Assembly: GCA_963513935.1 (NCBI GenBank)
Contig: OY740772.1
Span: 13,362,098 to 13,426,097, forward strand
Origin: Aphrophora alni
Taxonomy: Eukaryota; Arthropoda; Insecta; Hemiptera; Aphrophoridae
DNA: 64,000 bases
Direction: 5' to 3'
Shown one piece after another: positions 12,501-23,440 of the stretch. Made by a program: the position numbers and the translations under genes. The notes beneath the pieces are model-generated. The model was not told where the DNA came from and ran no database searches. It was given only the letters and a program-made list of their open reading frames with translations. Position 1 is the stretch's first letter; every line of letters starts with the position of its first letter.

Positions 12501-15500
12501 TAAATTAAAATAATCAAACTTATCAAGTGATAGGCAAAACTATTTCCACCAAGTTTATAACATTCCTTCTTCCGTAAGTGAAGTAATATTCCAGCAATAG
12601 TATTTTAATTAGAGAGAGTACACGAGCGTCTTTGGTATATACGCAAGTATTTAGTAAATATTATTGTATAAAAGAATTTAACGATTGATTAAAAAGTAAA
12701 TTATGAAGAAGAAAAGACATTTAATAATAGAAGTTATTTGAACAATTTGTGAATGATTTTGGGGATAGTAGAATAGCCAAAGTTATGAATAATTTATTGA
12801 AGTGGAAGGAAATTGATTTGAACGATTTGTTTTTAAGTTTAAATTTAAGAATATAAACGAACAGATAAATTTGATATATTAGAAGATGTGAATTATGTTT
12901 TTCAGGTTCTGTAATTGTAATATATGTGATTTATTTATCTTTTGTTGTTTTCTGGAAATAAACATGTATGTATTTCAGGAACTTTGTCTCTGTTTAAGAT
13001 TTTCTGGATTACACTGTTTGGTAATCCACGACATAGCCTATTATGTTTAGATTTTGTATGGATAGGAGACACAGGCTTAGCTTGAAAAGTGGTCCTTGGT
13101 ATTACCTAGTAGTACACAAATAGAAAAAATATAAAACACTAAAGTTTTATATTTCGTAAATACTGTTCACTTTCTCAATCAGTAGAGAGTATAAAAAGAA
13201 AACAAAATTTTTATTCCTAACAACACTAAATACAACTTGCATGATTTACTAACTCACTTTATGGATTCCAATATAGTTGTTCTATTCTCCGCAGCTTTAA
13301 CACGAATCTGTTCTAATGTAAGATCCTGATTTTCTCTGTCTATTTTTGCTTTGGCTGTTAATTCTGTTTCTAACTTCTTCATTTCTAACTTTGACCGCAG
13401 TTCCATCTCATGTTCAATTGTCGCTATTGAAACATAATTATATATTTTAGGAGAAATAATTATAACAAAAATCTACAATAGTTAGTTATGATAAAATATA
13501 TTTCTGTTATGATATACATAATTAATTTATGTACATTCTTCTGCCACTCCTAATATTGTTGTCTAAACTGATATTCCGTCAGATATAATGATTAGAAATT
13601 TAACGTAATCAGGTAACCTTAACTTAAAAAGTGAGTTATAGAAACTACTCAATAGCATAGCAGCAGTCTCAACCAATCATAGAGGGTAGAGCCTAAAGAT
13701 ATAGGAGAACGGACTTTACTTAGGTATATTAAATGAGTCCTCTAGGGACGAAGTAGTACTTCTCAGGATTTGAAATTGGACTTAATCCGAAACATGACGG
13801 CAGAAGTTCAGACAATGTTAGGACTGGCACAAAATGTACTCTAATTTATATATAATAGTTTACATTTTGTAGTATTAAAGTCACTTTAATTAAATTTGAA
13901 AAGTGTCTCATATGGCATACGATGGTACGTACCGAACCATATAAACTTATGTTTTAATGTGTATTGTGGAGTGTTTGTGTCTTTTTTGTTAATTATTTAA
14001 TCCTCAATTGAGCGAAAATTAAACATTTAACCAAAGATGGGATTGTAGTCTCACAACACTTTTTTTAAACCTAGTCACACAATAGAGTCTCCAGGTAATA
14101 TAATATTAATTTAATATTTTTTACTTTAGAACATTTCACAATCTTAACAATGAGTTTTGAATGTATTATATTCTAATTAGTACAATATATTAATAACAAA
14201 TTAATTGTTCAACATAGACCAAAACCTTTAATTTCAGTCCAAGTATAAAGACCATAATAGTTTCCCATAAGCAAGCAACAAAAATCAAAACAATAACAGA
14301 ACAACGACAGTTCAAAGCTATTTACTTATTAACAATTTCTTTCACAACGAAGTTGTAACATTTTGGAAGTATGAATTTAAAGGAATTAAAATAAAGTAAA
14401 AAAATGTATAAATATAACAATTAATGAAATATATATATTTTTTTAAATAAATAAGCAAACTTTACGCATTTAAATAATAAGTACAATAACTGCAAAAGCA
14501 CAGATGTCAATAAGATGGTAATATAAGACAATAAGTATTGTAAGGATTCTTGTTAATCGACCAGTGAACCAGGATCAAACGAGAACCGATCATAACTTAC
14601 TTCTTAGTCTGTGTTTCCACCCCGAAGTGATGCACCTTATACCATTGAGCAGCACTTTTCTGGAGCAAGAATTTTAAGTATTAGTGCTTGTTCATTAATA
14701 CACTTTTACAGGTCTTTTTTGTATATCTCATCTTGGAAATTTTTTCCTTGATTATATTCTAGAATGATGTACTCTAGGCTTTTAATGCTCTGCTTATACC
14801 TGATGCAATGAAGGTATATTTGCGTATCTCTAGCAATATAATCTGTGTCCTAATTTCCTGGTAAGTTGCAGTGACCAGGAAACCATTGAACATGAATAGT
14901 TCCACCAATCATAACAATAAAAACACTTTTGAGTATATGTTCAATTTTATATATGTTCATGTATTTCAAAGGTTGTAAACGACAGTTAATATTACAAAAA
15001 GAACTTGATAACTTTTCATTTTAGATGTAAGACAAAATTCATCAATAAGGTTGAGATTGTCTAGATATTCAGATGAATCGGCTTTACAGCCTGCAGCTGG
15101 ATCAATTTCGTCATTTTCACTATCCTTGACAGTTTTAATTCAGTATTACAAGCATGATTTTTGTTTTTACAAACACAAATAAAAAAGGTAAAAGCTAATA
15201 GAGAAACCTTTTTTTTATAGTCTACCTTATTTTTCTTTGTACATGGAAGAAAACACAAAATATTGAAAATAGTATTTGTTATTTCCCTTGTTGTTTTGAG
15301 AGAAAAAACCTCCCGGTCATCATCGCCTTATAACTAAAAGGTAGAAAAGAACAAAAAGTAAAGACTGCGACCCTTAAACACTCTAATAGCGTTTGGAAAA
15401 TAATAAGAGTTGGTCATAGAGACCAGATAACAATACAAAAGAGAGGGATCTACCCCAAGACAACATGAAAATAGATATAGGGTACAGCTAGGGTCACACG

Positions 15501-18500
15501 CCCTAAATCACTATAGTCTCTAAAAAGAATTGCTATAATAACAGTATTTTTATTATTATTGAACCCCTAAAAAAATTTAACATAAATTTTCCGTTTAAAA
15601 AATATCTGATACAAAATACAACCTCATTCTTGAATTATTTTCTTGTCTTAATACTTATAGACTATCTCTCAAGGGCTCATTTTAGTGAGTACGGGCTTGG
15701 CAACACCAAAAAACCTAGCTGAATCTACAACAATTTTCATATAGTTTTGAGTTAGATCCCTCTCTTTTATCTTTCATATTAGCTCTTCTGTTCTTTTCCA
15801 ATCCTCGCAGAATATTAGAGTATTCAAGGGCTATGGATCTTTATTTTATGTTTGTTTCTTTTTCTTTTTTTTTTAATAAGACGATGAGATCGAGAGGTTT
15901 TTGTCTTTAAACAAAGAGGGGAAAATATTGTTAAGTTAATGAAATAAATAGAAATCTCACATCTTCTCAGAGCTTCTTGCTTTGCCACAGATTCTTCCTG
16001 TCTCTTCAGGTTCTCATCATTCACTCTTTGTTGTTGAGCCAACTGTTCATCATACCTGTAAAAACAACACAATAGATAATTATTCACAAGCTGTTTTACG
16101 ATTTTATATAATAGTAAACCCTTCATTAATTTTGAACCTATTAATTTGGACAATCTTTGTGCCATAATAATAAAGAAAAATCTGGCTAAGAACTACTAAT
16201 TCAGCAGATAACGTTGTATATCAGAGTAATTCTACTGAGATAGGTTCATTTTCAACTGATCTTATGTCCACTCTAATCCACACTGATCTCTGTCATGGCC
16301 ACTCTAATATTTTCATGTGCACTTGCAGTCACTCAGATGCCAGTTACTGTACTATGGTGTTATTAATATAGTATAAACTATCATATACTTAATGTTTGTG
16401 TCAAAATAGAATACTCTGCTAAAAATATTGCCCACTGATAATTTTTTTTTTTTTGCAAAATTCATTTATAACATTCTTTTAAAAGGAAAACAGTTAGATT
16501 AGGAAAAAGAATTTTAACCTAAAAGGAAAAACAATTTAAGCTCCCAGTTCATTTTTTTTACCATAAAAATTAAAAATACCAAATACATGTACAAATAGGT
16601 TATGCAAAGTCTAGGGAAATGCTGTCATTGAAGTAATTACAGATGACAAGTTTCTAGATACTGTACAATAAAGTCTGTATTGATTATCAATCAGACTAAT
16701 TGCGCATGTGTAATACAACTTTGATTGCACCAAGAATTTTACTTTAATTATAATTGTAATTGGTAAGACAAGTTTGTTTAATGTGAAATAAATATAAAAG
16801 AATGTACTATGTGAATTGTTATAAGTACAAGTAAATATATATATGAAATAAAAAAATAATTTAAAAAATACAAATAAAATTATAGTATTATTACATTAAT
16901 AATAGACTGAAACTCAAATCAGTTTTGAAAGTAATTACAACAGGTCAACTCTCGTGTTAGTGAGAACTAATGTGTCTGCAGAATATTCCACTTAGTTTGG
17001 AGAATAGACAGCAGATTACCAAGAAACCACAATTTTGACCAATCGCATTACAACTAGATTTACAAATAGTTTTTTCTCTGGCTATATAGGCTACTATTTC
17101 TACCTTCTACCAGCCAATTTACAAACTACATTTAATGCTATGCTTTTAAATGTGTTTCATCAGAATGTTCTTAATTTCACGCTTCAGGCAAATTAGGACT
17201 AGTGGAATATTCTGTAGACAGCATTTAAAGGGTTAAAAGATGTCTAGAGATATAGTCAAAAATATGACAACATACCAAATTTGATCAAAATCAGTGAACC
17301 CATTATGTATTTTCTTTTTCAGGGCTCCATATTTTTATATGTGTACCTAAAGTAATTAAGAGAAGAAAATAACTTTTTGAATTCATCTATTTTTAGATTT
17401 AGAGTATCTGATATAAAATAAGCTGGTCTCAGAAGTATGCTAAAATTTAAAAAGAAAGCGCCATAACAAATAATTAGTGATCCTTGAACTCTAAAAATGG
17501 GTTAAACTGTTATGTAATTTATTCTATTTGTTGCTAATATAATTATAGCAATAATGATCCAATAGTATGATACCAATTCTCCATTTATTTCATTCATGAT
17601 ATAATTGTTTTCACCATATGTATTATTTTAAAATGTTATGTCTGTATTAAATTGACCATTATAAAGATACATTTAAAATTATTACCTTAGAACAAACACA
17701 TTATTCAGAAATCCTAAAGACAAGCAAATTCATTGTTAACACTATCATTGTAAGAGTTAAATGTCTAATAAATACTACTGACAAAACGTCTTAAACTGTA
17801 GGCGTAGCTGTATCAGAATATTTATTATTTTCAACAGTGTTTAACAAAGTTCAAGGTTCATCCTCATTTTATAACTTAAGACACAGCTCAAATCCCCAGA
17901 CTAAAACAATTCAAGCTGAATGAGGCTCTCTTGTGTTGTTGTATGGGATTATTTATACTCTTCTTTTATTTAAAGACAAAAACTTTGCAAAACATCGTCA
18001 CCTTAAAAAATAAAGAAGAAAAGAGCCTAAATTAGAGATCCCTAGCCATAGAATATTTCAGCTGGTCAAGAGAGATCTGATAGGAAAGCTGAGAGAACAA
18101 GATCTAACCATAGACAACATGAAGGAAGGTATAGATCCAAGGGAATATCACAAATGTACTCTCTATAAGTCAACTCCTGAGGGGATTATTATATATTTCC
18201 ACAAAAATTTCAACACTATAATTGTTAGTTACTCTAATGGTTTACAATACAAATCTTTAAATCAATCATTTACCTTTTCCTCGCCAGTTGATCCTGATAT
18301 TGTGCTCTAGCCTGATGTTGTTTTGTTTCTTCCTGAAGTGTTTTTCTTCTCTCTTCAGCCTCGACTCTCCTCTGATCAACTTTTGATTGTTCAATATGTG
18401 CTTCATATTCTTTAACTTTTGCTGCAAATTCTGATTGACGAGTAACTTCTTGTGATTTGGATAAGTCTAGTGCTTCCTTTGCAAATCCTATAATAAAACT

Positions 18501-21163
18501 GATAATTATCGTTTGATGGTAGGCCTAACTGAACAATTTGTGAATTAATTTATTTTTTAATAATCTAATTATCTAGTAGGCTAACAGTGAAGTGAATAAA
18601 AACTCCATACACACTATTTACTAATATACTGGTTGAATTAATTTGTAAATTGTAAAACAAAAAATCAGCAGGATAACATGCTGTGAAATTATCACAGATA
18701 ATTTTATTACGAAATGTAGGACACAAATATTGGAATCGGTACTGACGTATTAACGCCACGTGCCGCAGCAGAAGTTGCTAATGCGCATGCGCATAATTTG
18801 CTTACTTTGCGATATAATTATATATCACGACAGGTTTGGCCAGGTAGCTATATATATATATATATATAAACACCTGGCCAAACCTTTCGTAAGTTTATTG
18901 AAGTTAATAATTTGAAATTAGATCATGGATAAACATGAGCTTTAAAAGTGAAGTGCAGCCAATCTACGCCTAAAATTTTTGCGACAAATCATAAAATGAA
19001 AGTATATGAATCTCAAAGCTGAAAAAAATGGAATTCTGCTTCCCTTAAACCAGTTTGCTCTTTATTAGCGCATGCGCATTAGCGCAACTTCTGCTGCAGT
19101 GGCATTAATACGTAAGTACCTTAGAATCATTACACAATCTAACTAATTATTATATTATGTTATCTTTTATAGGTCTATATTTCTTAATTTTTTGAAAGTC
19201 ATTTCAAGAATTAAAACATTTAAAGGATAAGTTATCTGATAAAAAAAGGGGGGGAAATAAATTAAAATCTACCATCCAGTATTATTGTTGTTGGTTTTAG
19301 ATATATTATACAGTAGGCATATGACCATCCGGCTTATGTGACGGTTAGGAAGTCTTGATAGAAAGAAAGTTGGATGTTAAGAGAAAATCACTTCCTTTGC
19401 AATCAACAACCAAATTTATGATAACTAAATATCAGTAGCATTTAGGAGCATAATTAAACTTGTGATTATAGAATTAAAAAAAAAAAATTAATGTTAATTT
19501 GATATAATTATGAAAGAAAGTTAAATAAAATTACAAATATTTATTATACAATTGATTATAAATCAAAACACACGCATTAGGATTTACTGCTGAGTAGCCT
19601 ACTGTAAAATAATAGTGGTAATACACATATATAGACATGGAAAAAAAATGCAAGCCTAGCTCGTAGCCAGAGTGATCTTTAAGTAAATAATGCAATTCTG
19701 TAATTTTTTGATAAGTCGATGTAAAGATTATTTTATAAAAAAATTTCGATCCCTTTTACTACCGTACATACTTTATTTTGAAATTGTAATATAATATTTT
19801 ATAAATTTTTCACTGAAAATTACAAATTGAAAAGTACCAAATTCACATGTAGGCTATACATAGGTTATGTACACATCACAATGGGAATTCGTAAGTTAAA
19901 AAATGACTGCTAAAATGTTAATTTTTAAGTAAGTAATTGTTTAACCTTGTAATTTCAACATAAAAATGAAGAAGAATATAATTTTGAAAATTATAATACT
20001 CTATTAATGTATAGTCTTTTACTACATTTCAACCACTGACAGACAAATATCAGCTAATATCAAGATTCATATATCGGTTAATTGAAAATATTAGGCCTAC
20101 TTTAAACAAAATACTTTTCAATTTTTCAGTGAAAAGGTTTATTTCCACGTTAAAATATTATATTACAATTTTAAAATAAGGTACCCTATGTAGTAAAAGA
20201 ATTAGACAATTAAAAAAAATAATAAAATCTGTAAATAGACTTACTAAATAATTAACCATCAATTCCAAAGGCAAGTGCCTATAATTACATGGGAATAAAA
20301 ATTATGCAGCACAAATGAAAAGATGTATTGTGGGTATAAACATATATTTCATAAAGACTTAGAACCAAAAAGTATTTTAATTAACTATATTATAGACTAA
20401 ATTTTCAAATCCAAATTAATATAATCTACACCAGAGCCAGAGTTGGATACTAGGGCTAGTTAAATAAATGACCCCAAGACCTAGAGAAATTATCACAAGA
20501 TAGGCCTAAACATAATTTCTTCATACAAGTAGGCCCTGTTAACAAATGTTAAAAGCTTATTTTTAAAATGTATTAAATTTATGGGTAAATATCGATTGTA
20601 CTTCAGTCTTGAATTTTTCTATAAAAAAATATGAAATCGTAAAGTATTTAGGCCTACCTTGTATCAAACAATCAAATCATATATTTTGTCAGAAGACACT
20701 TTTCAAGTCACAAAATCCATTTCTACACTGTCAAATAACACATACAGCTATTAATTGTTAGGTTAAATTCAGCTCTGATAACGAAAGCCTATGTTAATAT
20801 TTATGACTACGTTAGTCAAGTTAGTGAATGTATTATCGCTACCTTATTTTCAATCAGATCATTTTAATTTCAGAAGACACTTTTAAAGTTACAAAATACA
20901 TTTGTTTTAGAAAATAAACAATATTTAAAGTATGAAATCAACTTCACAGTGAGTAGCGTCTAAGTTCAGTAAGATATGCAAGGGGACATAAATAACATAG
21001 TCGAGGTTTGGCCATATAGCTACATGACCAAACCTCGACTATGTTATTTATGTCCTTTAATATTATGGTGGATATAGTCTCGCCAGCCACGAGGAGAAAA
21101 TTGTGCATTTTTTGCTCTTGTACATATCGTCTCTTAAACATGTACTCGGCTAAATATCCAATG

Positions 21164-21197
<34 letters not shown>

Positions 21198-23440
21198 ATT
21201 TTGTATATATATCCAAAACATTTCGTATATAGTCGTATACATATAGTCTCATCTAGCCAGTCCTAATAAAACAAGCGATCATACATTCATGATACATACA
21301 TACTTGATGAATGTAGTCATAAATATTAACGTTGGCATTTCTAACCTATGTAGCTGGATTTTGTATACTTTTATATAGGCATAATAATATATAATTTTCT
21401 ACTTGAAACTAATGCATTTTGTGACTTGAAAAAGTGTCTTCCGACAAAAAATATGATCTGATTGTTTGAAGAAAAGGTAAATAGGTTACTTTGCAATTTC
21501 ATAATTTTTTTTTTATAGCAAAATCCGAGACCGATGTACAATAGATATTTACCATTTATAGTAGCCTAATGTAACTCTAACAAACAATATCTTAATCCTT
21601 CTCAAGAGAAATTCAGTTTTATTTTTCTTAGGAGAAAAAGGTACCGGTAATTGTTTACAAAGAAAGTTACCAGTATTTTTGGCGATTTAAAAAAATCATA
21701 TTCTACATACTTTATTTCTTAATAATATAATAAGTTTTCAACACAGAGTTAACTTTTCACAGAAAAAAACATACTTTTAACTTTTCAAGGTTAAGGTCCA
21801 TTAGGAGAATTACATGTAAAATAGGTTTTTAACCAAATATTTATCTAACAAGGACAAGTAACCACCTCACCTGACCTACGCGTGAAATTGAAAAAAAGAA
21901 AAGAAATTATGTATAGGTGTCACCCATCCAAGTACTAACCACGCTCAATGTTGTTTGACTTCTGTGATCTATAAATGCGAAAAAGTTACCTCTGCATTGA
22001 AAACTTACTTTATTATTATGAAATAAAGTAAATATGTAGAGAAAATGTCTGATCAATTTAGATGCTATATCTCTTTAATTTCGCTTCAAAATAGCGGTTT
22101 TTAAATAAAATAGAATTTAATTAACAAAGCTAGTGGGTTTTTATCTCTCACAATTCATTATTTACTTAACAATCTATGAAATTGACAAATTTTAACATAT
22201 TCAATCGGGTAGCCATATTGAATTCACTCGTGGGGCGCATGAACACTTCATTCACTTTTACAGGTTGATATTACCACGATTCTATGATATAAAACTCCGG
22301 ATGGCTAGGTCTCTGAAACCCAGACCTAGTAAAAGAACTAGGCCCATAGGTCAAGTAACTATATATATAATGACCTTCCTTGACCTGAAGTTCTTTAACT
22401 AGGTCTGGTTAGGTATCCATATATAGGATACCTGACCTTGTGAAAATGATTTATGAGGTAATTGAGTAGTTTGCACTTATCACACGACATCATTGATAAC
22501 AAATGACTTATTTTCACAGTTCTTAAAACGGAACTATTTTCTATGTGAAAAAAAAAAAAACATGATAGTTTACTTAAAATTAATAAAATCATTGTAGAAA
22601 TAACCTCTAAATGCCATAAATCGGTAATTTTAAATCGCTGATTTAGGAAAGAAATAATGAATTGTGAAAGATAAAATAATAGTAGTAAGCGTATTTAATA
22701 AGTATTGAAATATTTGAAATTATAGAAAAAACACTATTTTAAAGAGGAAATGGCGAGATTTGACACTTAAATCGATCGGACAACTTATCTACATATTTAC
22801 CCGAAATAAGGTATGTAGAACATGATTTTTAAAAAATTGTCAAAAATACCAGTAACTTTCTTTGTACACAACAACCGGGGAAAGAAAGTCTTTTGTGATT
22901 ACCACAACTAAGACTGGTTGAATAAAGAGTAAATTATTGTTGACTTGTTTAACTCTAAAAATAATTTCCTAATCAACTTACAATTAAGGGTTATAACCTA
23001 TACAGTGAATACTTGGCATACAAGTTGGGTTCTATTGGTTATTTCAACTTATGGCTTAGACCTGTCAGAAAACTAGAAATCTACTTAAGACAATTAATTA
23101 TTGTAGACTACGTCACACACACACACAAAACAAAACAGGCCAATTATTATGGTAAAATATACTTAACCTATAAATGTTTTTAAAATTTTTTAAAAGCTGA
23201 AGAACTCTAAGTAGGAAAAACAAATTTTGAAAAAAAACACTTACTTGACTTTTCAAGTTCTTTGGCTGCTTGAGCTGCTCTTTCTAAAGCTGCCGAATCA
23301 AAATGATAAGCTTCTTTTGCACGTTTTTTATCATCTGCAGAACCTCCACCATCATCTCCTCCTGATCCTGAAGCCGGTGGAATTGGAAACTGAGGGAATT
23401 GAGGTTCTTGTGGTTTACGACTTCCAAACAACCAAGACAT
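3447..23440 (-). CDS. ATAD3: ATAD3, mitochondrial AAA+ ATPase, first six exons (3' part outside window)
   Basis: The exons are 23440-23245, 18487-18274, 16055-15961, 13423-13258, 9141-8984 and 3594-3447. All have GT-AG borders and compatible phases, giving 325 complete codons. The start [10 protein letters not shown] matches the invariant MSWLFG of the family. Then come [19 protein letters not shown], a long coiled coil (about residues 67-223, with [16 protein letters not shown]), a single membrane segment in exon 5 (about 241-259, [16 protein letters not shown]), and [12 protein letters not shown] and [13 protein letters not shown] just ahead of the AAA+ core. In human ATAD3A the Walker A motif follows about 25 residues later, so the catalytic half lies left of the window. 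The known role is in the mitochondrial inner membrane, in nucleoid and cholesterol organisation and inter-membrane contacts. Introns of 2.2-5.4 kb are packed with repeats. Confidence 0.95.
3690..3870 (-). mobile_element. LTR retrotransposon fragment: LTR end and primer binding site
   Basis: The minus strand reads CGCAAGTGGCGCCAAACGTG and then GTGCCGAAAAGATTG. TGGCGCC followed by ACGTGG is the usual primer-site neighbourhood of many gypsy-like elements. The preceding GC-richer stretch up to about 3870 would be LTR. No gag follows. It sits about 100 bp upstream of ATAD3 exon 6, on the same strand. Confidence 0.45.
3871..5711. other. ATAD3 intron 5, nothing firmly recognised
   Basis: AT-rich. 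A less AT-rich patch at 4370-4560 has TATAAAAGCG and an 83-codon open frame that I could not match. Probably old transposon sequence. Confidence 0.5.
5712..6602 (+). mobile_element. Decayed mariner transposon
   Basis: The start [13 protein letters not shown] (ATG at 5862) and [15 protein letters not shown] resemble mariner N-termini; further on, EHYE-like MSDSGVK and TNVHE. The last catalytic region is visible as [18 protein letters not shown] near 6258-6310, and a degenerate tail ends at about 6480. The ends match in inverted orientation: GTTCAAAAAGTAAGTTCCAT at 5720 and, reverse-complemented, GTACATACAAGTTCTAT at about 6573-6590. Many stops and a central deletion. Confidence 0.75.
6603..7839. 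other. ATAD3 intron 5, between two transposons
   Basis: AT-rich. Open frames of 68-80 codons here have no recognisable domain. Confidence 0.5.
7840..8724 (+). mobile_element. Tc1/mariner-superfamily element with near-perfect ends, internally deleted
   Basis: The left end (TGCACCAAAATAAACAGTAC) and the right end (reverse complement TGTGCCAAAATAAACAGTAC) differ at one base over 22, and both abut TA. The interior retains decayed transposase: [20 protein letters not shown] at about 7974, [10 protein letters not shown] with a GRP block, then [11 protein letters not shown] near 8408 (last catalytic Asp region) and the C-terminal [18 protein letters not shown] ending at 8634. At 885 bp it lacks the middle of the gene. 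Confidence 0.82.
8984..9141 (-). CDS. ATAD3: ATAD3 exon 5 (membrane segment)
   Basis: The acceptor is TGCTTTCAG|GAGCGCAGG. The exon encodes [20 protein letters not shown], then the hydrophobic [20 protein letters not shown] and ARYIEARLG, and ends TTAG|GTAAGT. This is the single transmembrane helix region. Confidence 0.95.
9142..10599. other. ATAD3 intron 4, first part
   Basis: Strongly AT-rich with no matched repeat or coding signal. Confidence 0.5.
10600..11590 (+). mobile_element. Decayed mariner transposase (Mos1/irritans-like relatives)
   Basis: With frame shifts the plus strand reads [33 protein letters not shown], a [15 protein letters not shown] block, NIDKDTVW, and an ITGDETW-like CDETRISS region, and ends with a [17 protein letters not shown] tail. 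The long minus-strand open frames at 10579-10905 and 11195-11401 are antisense shadows of this gene. The copy at 29185-29990 is from the same family. Confidence 0.75.
11789..12236. repeat. Snap-back inverted repeat, Penelope-like terminal sequence
   Basis: GTAGTATTTCTACTTACTGT starts the left arm and its reverse complement ends the right arm. The arms pair almost throughout, to a short centre at about 11967-11989 (GGTTCTGTTTATCT against AGATAAACAGAGAACC). The right arm has about 60 extra bases (about 12080-12150). The right arm includes a hammerhead-like core. Inverted terminal copies of this type are known from Penelope-like elements, but no reverse transcriptase is present. Confidence 0.7.
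12142..12169 (+). ncRNA. Degenerate hammerhead-ribozyme-like motif
   Basis: CTGAAGA (12142-12148) matches the conserved CUGANGA box and GAAA (12166-12169) the second box. Between them GGCAC and GTGTC can pair (one G-U) around a six-base loop. A T between the first box and the stem is unpaired, and no good stem I was found. Probably a decayed remnant of an element's ribozyme. Confidence 0.4.
12237..13257. other. ATAD3 intron 4, last part, with dispersed repeat 2
   Basis: 13043-13128 (TTAGATTTTGTATGGATAGG ... GTGGTCCTTGGTATTACCTA) returns in reverse complement at 35372-35464 with about 85% identity by eye. The rest is AT-rich. Confidence 0.65.
13258..13423 (-). CDS. ATAD3: ATAD3 exon 4
   Basis: The acceptor is TTTCAATAG|CGACAATT. 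The exon encodes [20 protein letters not shown], then [20 protein letters not shown] and ILESIK, and ends ATAAA|GTGAGT. Confidence 0.94.
13424..15300. other. ATAD3 intron 3, first part
   Basis: AT-rich with no exon. 14540-14640 is slightly GC-richer and contains a tRNA-like phrase, too weak to call a SINE. Confidence 0.5.
15301..15520 (+). repeat. Dispersed repeat family 1, copy a
   Basis: CCTCCCGGTCATCATCGCCT, AAGGTAGAAAAGAAC, ACTCTAATAGCG, GAGGGATCTACCCCAAGACA and ATAGATATAGGGTACAGCTA line up in order with copy f at 57460. Confidence 0.7.
15655..15845 (-). repeat. Dispersed repeat family 1, copy b (inverted to copy a)
   Basis: On the minus strand: AATACTCTAATATTCTGCG, GAGAGGGATCTAACTCAAAA, TATATGAAAATTGTTGTAGA, TTTTGGTGTTGCCAAGCCCG, AAAATGAGCCCTTGAGAG. 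It lies 135 bp from copy a in the opposite orientation, so the intron 3 transcript could fold here, just upstream of exon 3 on the plus-strand map. Confidence 0.7.
15961..16055 (-). CDS. ATAD3: ATAD3 exon 3
   Basis: The acceptor is TTTTTACAG|GTATGATG. The exon encodes [20 protein letters not shown] and [11 protein letters not shown], and ends AGAT|GTGAGA. QEESV.KQEA.RR is a hallmark of the family. Confidence 0.95.
16056..17964. other. ATAD3 intron 2, first part
   Basis: AT-rich. 16600-16720 shares words with 63520-63620 (CTAGGGAAATGCTGTCATTG, GTACAATAAAGTCTGTAT), so part of it belongs to a dispersed repeat. No coding signal. Confidence 0.5.
17965..18187 (+). repeat. Dispersed repeat family 1, copy c
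   Basis: AAACATCGTCACCTTAAAAA, GAGATCCCTAGCCATAGAAT, AAGAGAGATCTGATAGGAAA, AGATCTAACCATAGACAACA and GGTATAGATCCAAGGGAATA match copy f in order. It ends about 90 bp from exon 2. Confidence 0.7.
18274..18487 (-). CDS. ATAD3: ATAD3 exon 2 (coiled coil)
   Basis: The acceptor is TTATTATAG|GATTTGC. The exon reads [20 protein letters not shown], then [20 protein letters not shown] and [18 protein letters not shown], and ends AAAAG|GTAAAT. It aligns with LKEYEAAVEQ...[15 protein letters not shown] of ATAD3A. Confidence 0.94.
18728..19129. repeat. Fold-back element A in ATAD3 intron 1
   Basis: The outer arms, about 65 bp (18728-18795 and 19060-19129), share GCAGCAGAAGTTGC and GCGCATGCGCAT. An inner hairpin pairs AGGTTTGGCCAGGT with ACCTGGCCAAACCT around a (TA)n run. 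Confidence 0.8.
19690..20262. repeat. Fold-back element B in ATAD3 intron 1
   Basis: 19695-19850 and 20105-20262 are reverse complements at roughly 75-80% by eye. Matching words are ATTGTAATATAATATTTTA and TTTTTCACTGAAAA. Confidence 0.72.
20575..21560. repeat. Fold-back element C in ATAD3 intron 1, with tight central hairpin
   Basis: The outer arms are 20584-20722 and 21410-21554 (ATCAAATCATATATTTTGTC, GAAGACACTTTTCAAGTCAC); a middle pair is about 20770-20825 with 21298-21350 (TTAATATTTATGACTAC). The centre is an almost perfect hairpin, 20983-21055, with arms of about 31 bp (GGACATAAATAACATAGTCG, then AGGTTTGGCCAT). A (TA)n tract lies at 21166-21195. Confidence 0.82.
21644..22876. repeat. 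Fold-back element D in ATAD3 intron 1
   Basis: The outer arms are 21644-22140 and 22600-22876. Words such as TACAAAGAAAGTTAC and TAAATATGTAGA are shared in reverse complement, as is AATTCATTATTT. A central hairpin at 22318-22412 pairs CCAGACCTAG with CTAGGTCTGG. Confidence 0.8.
23245..23440 (-). CDS. ATAD3: ATAD3 exon 1 (start codon)
   Basis: It encodes residues 1-65, ending [11 protein letters not shown], and stops at TCAA|GTAAGT. An in-frame ATG lies 7 codons upstream (MHQLVIT), but the family starts at MSWLFG, so 23440 is preferred. Residues 19-36 form a Gly/Ser/Asp-rich low-complexity stretch. Confidence 0.94.
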
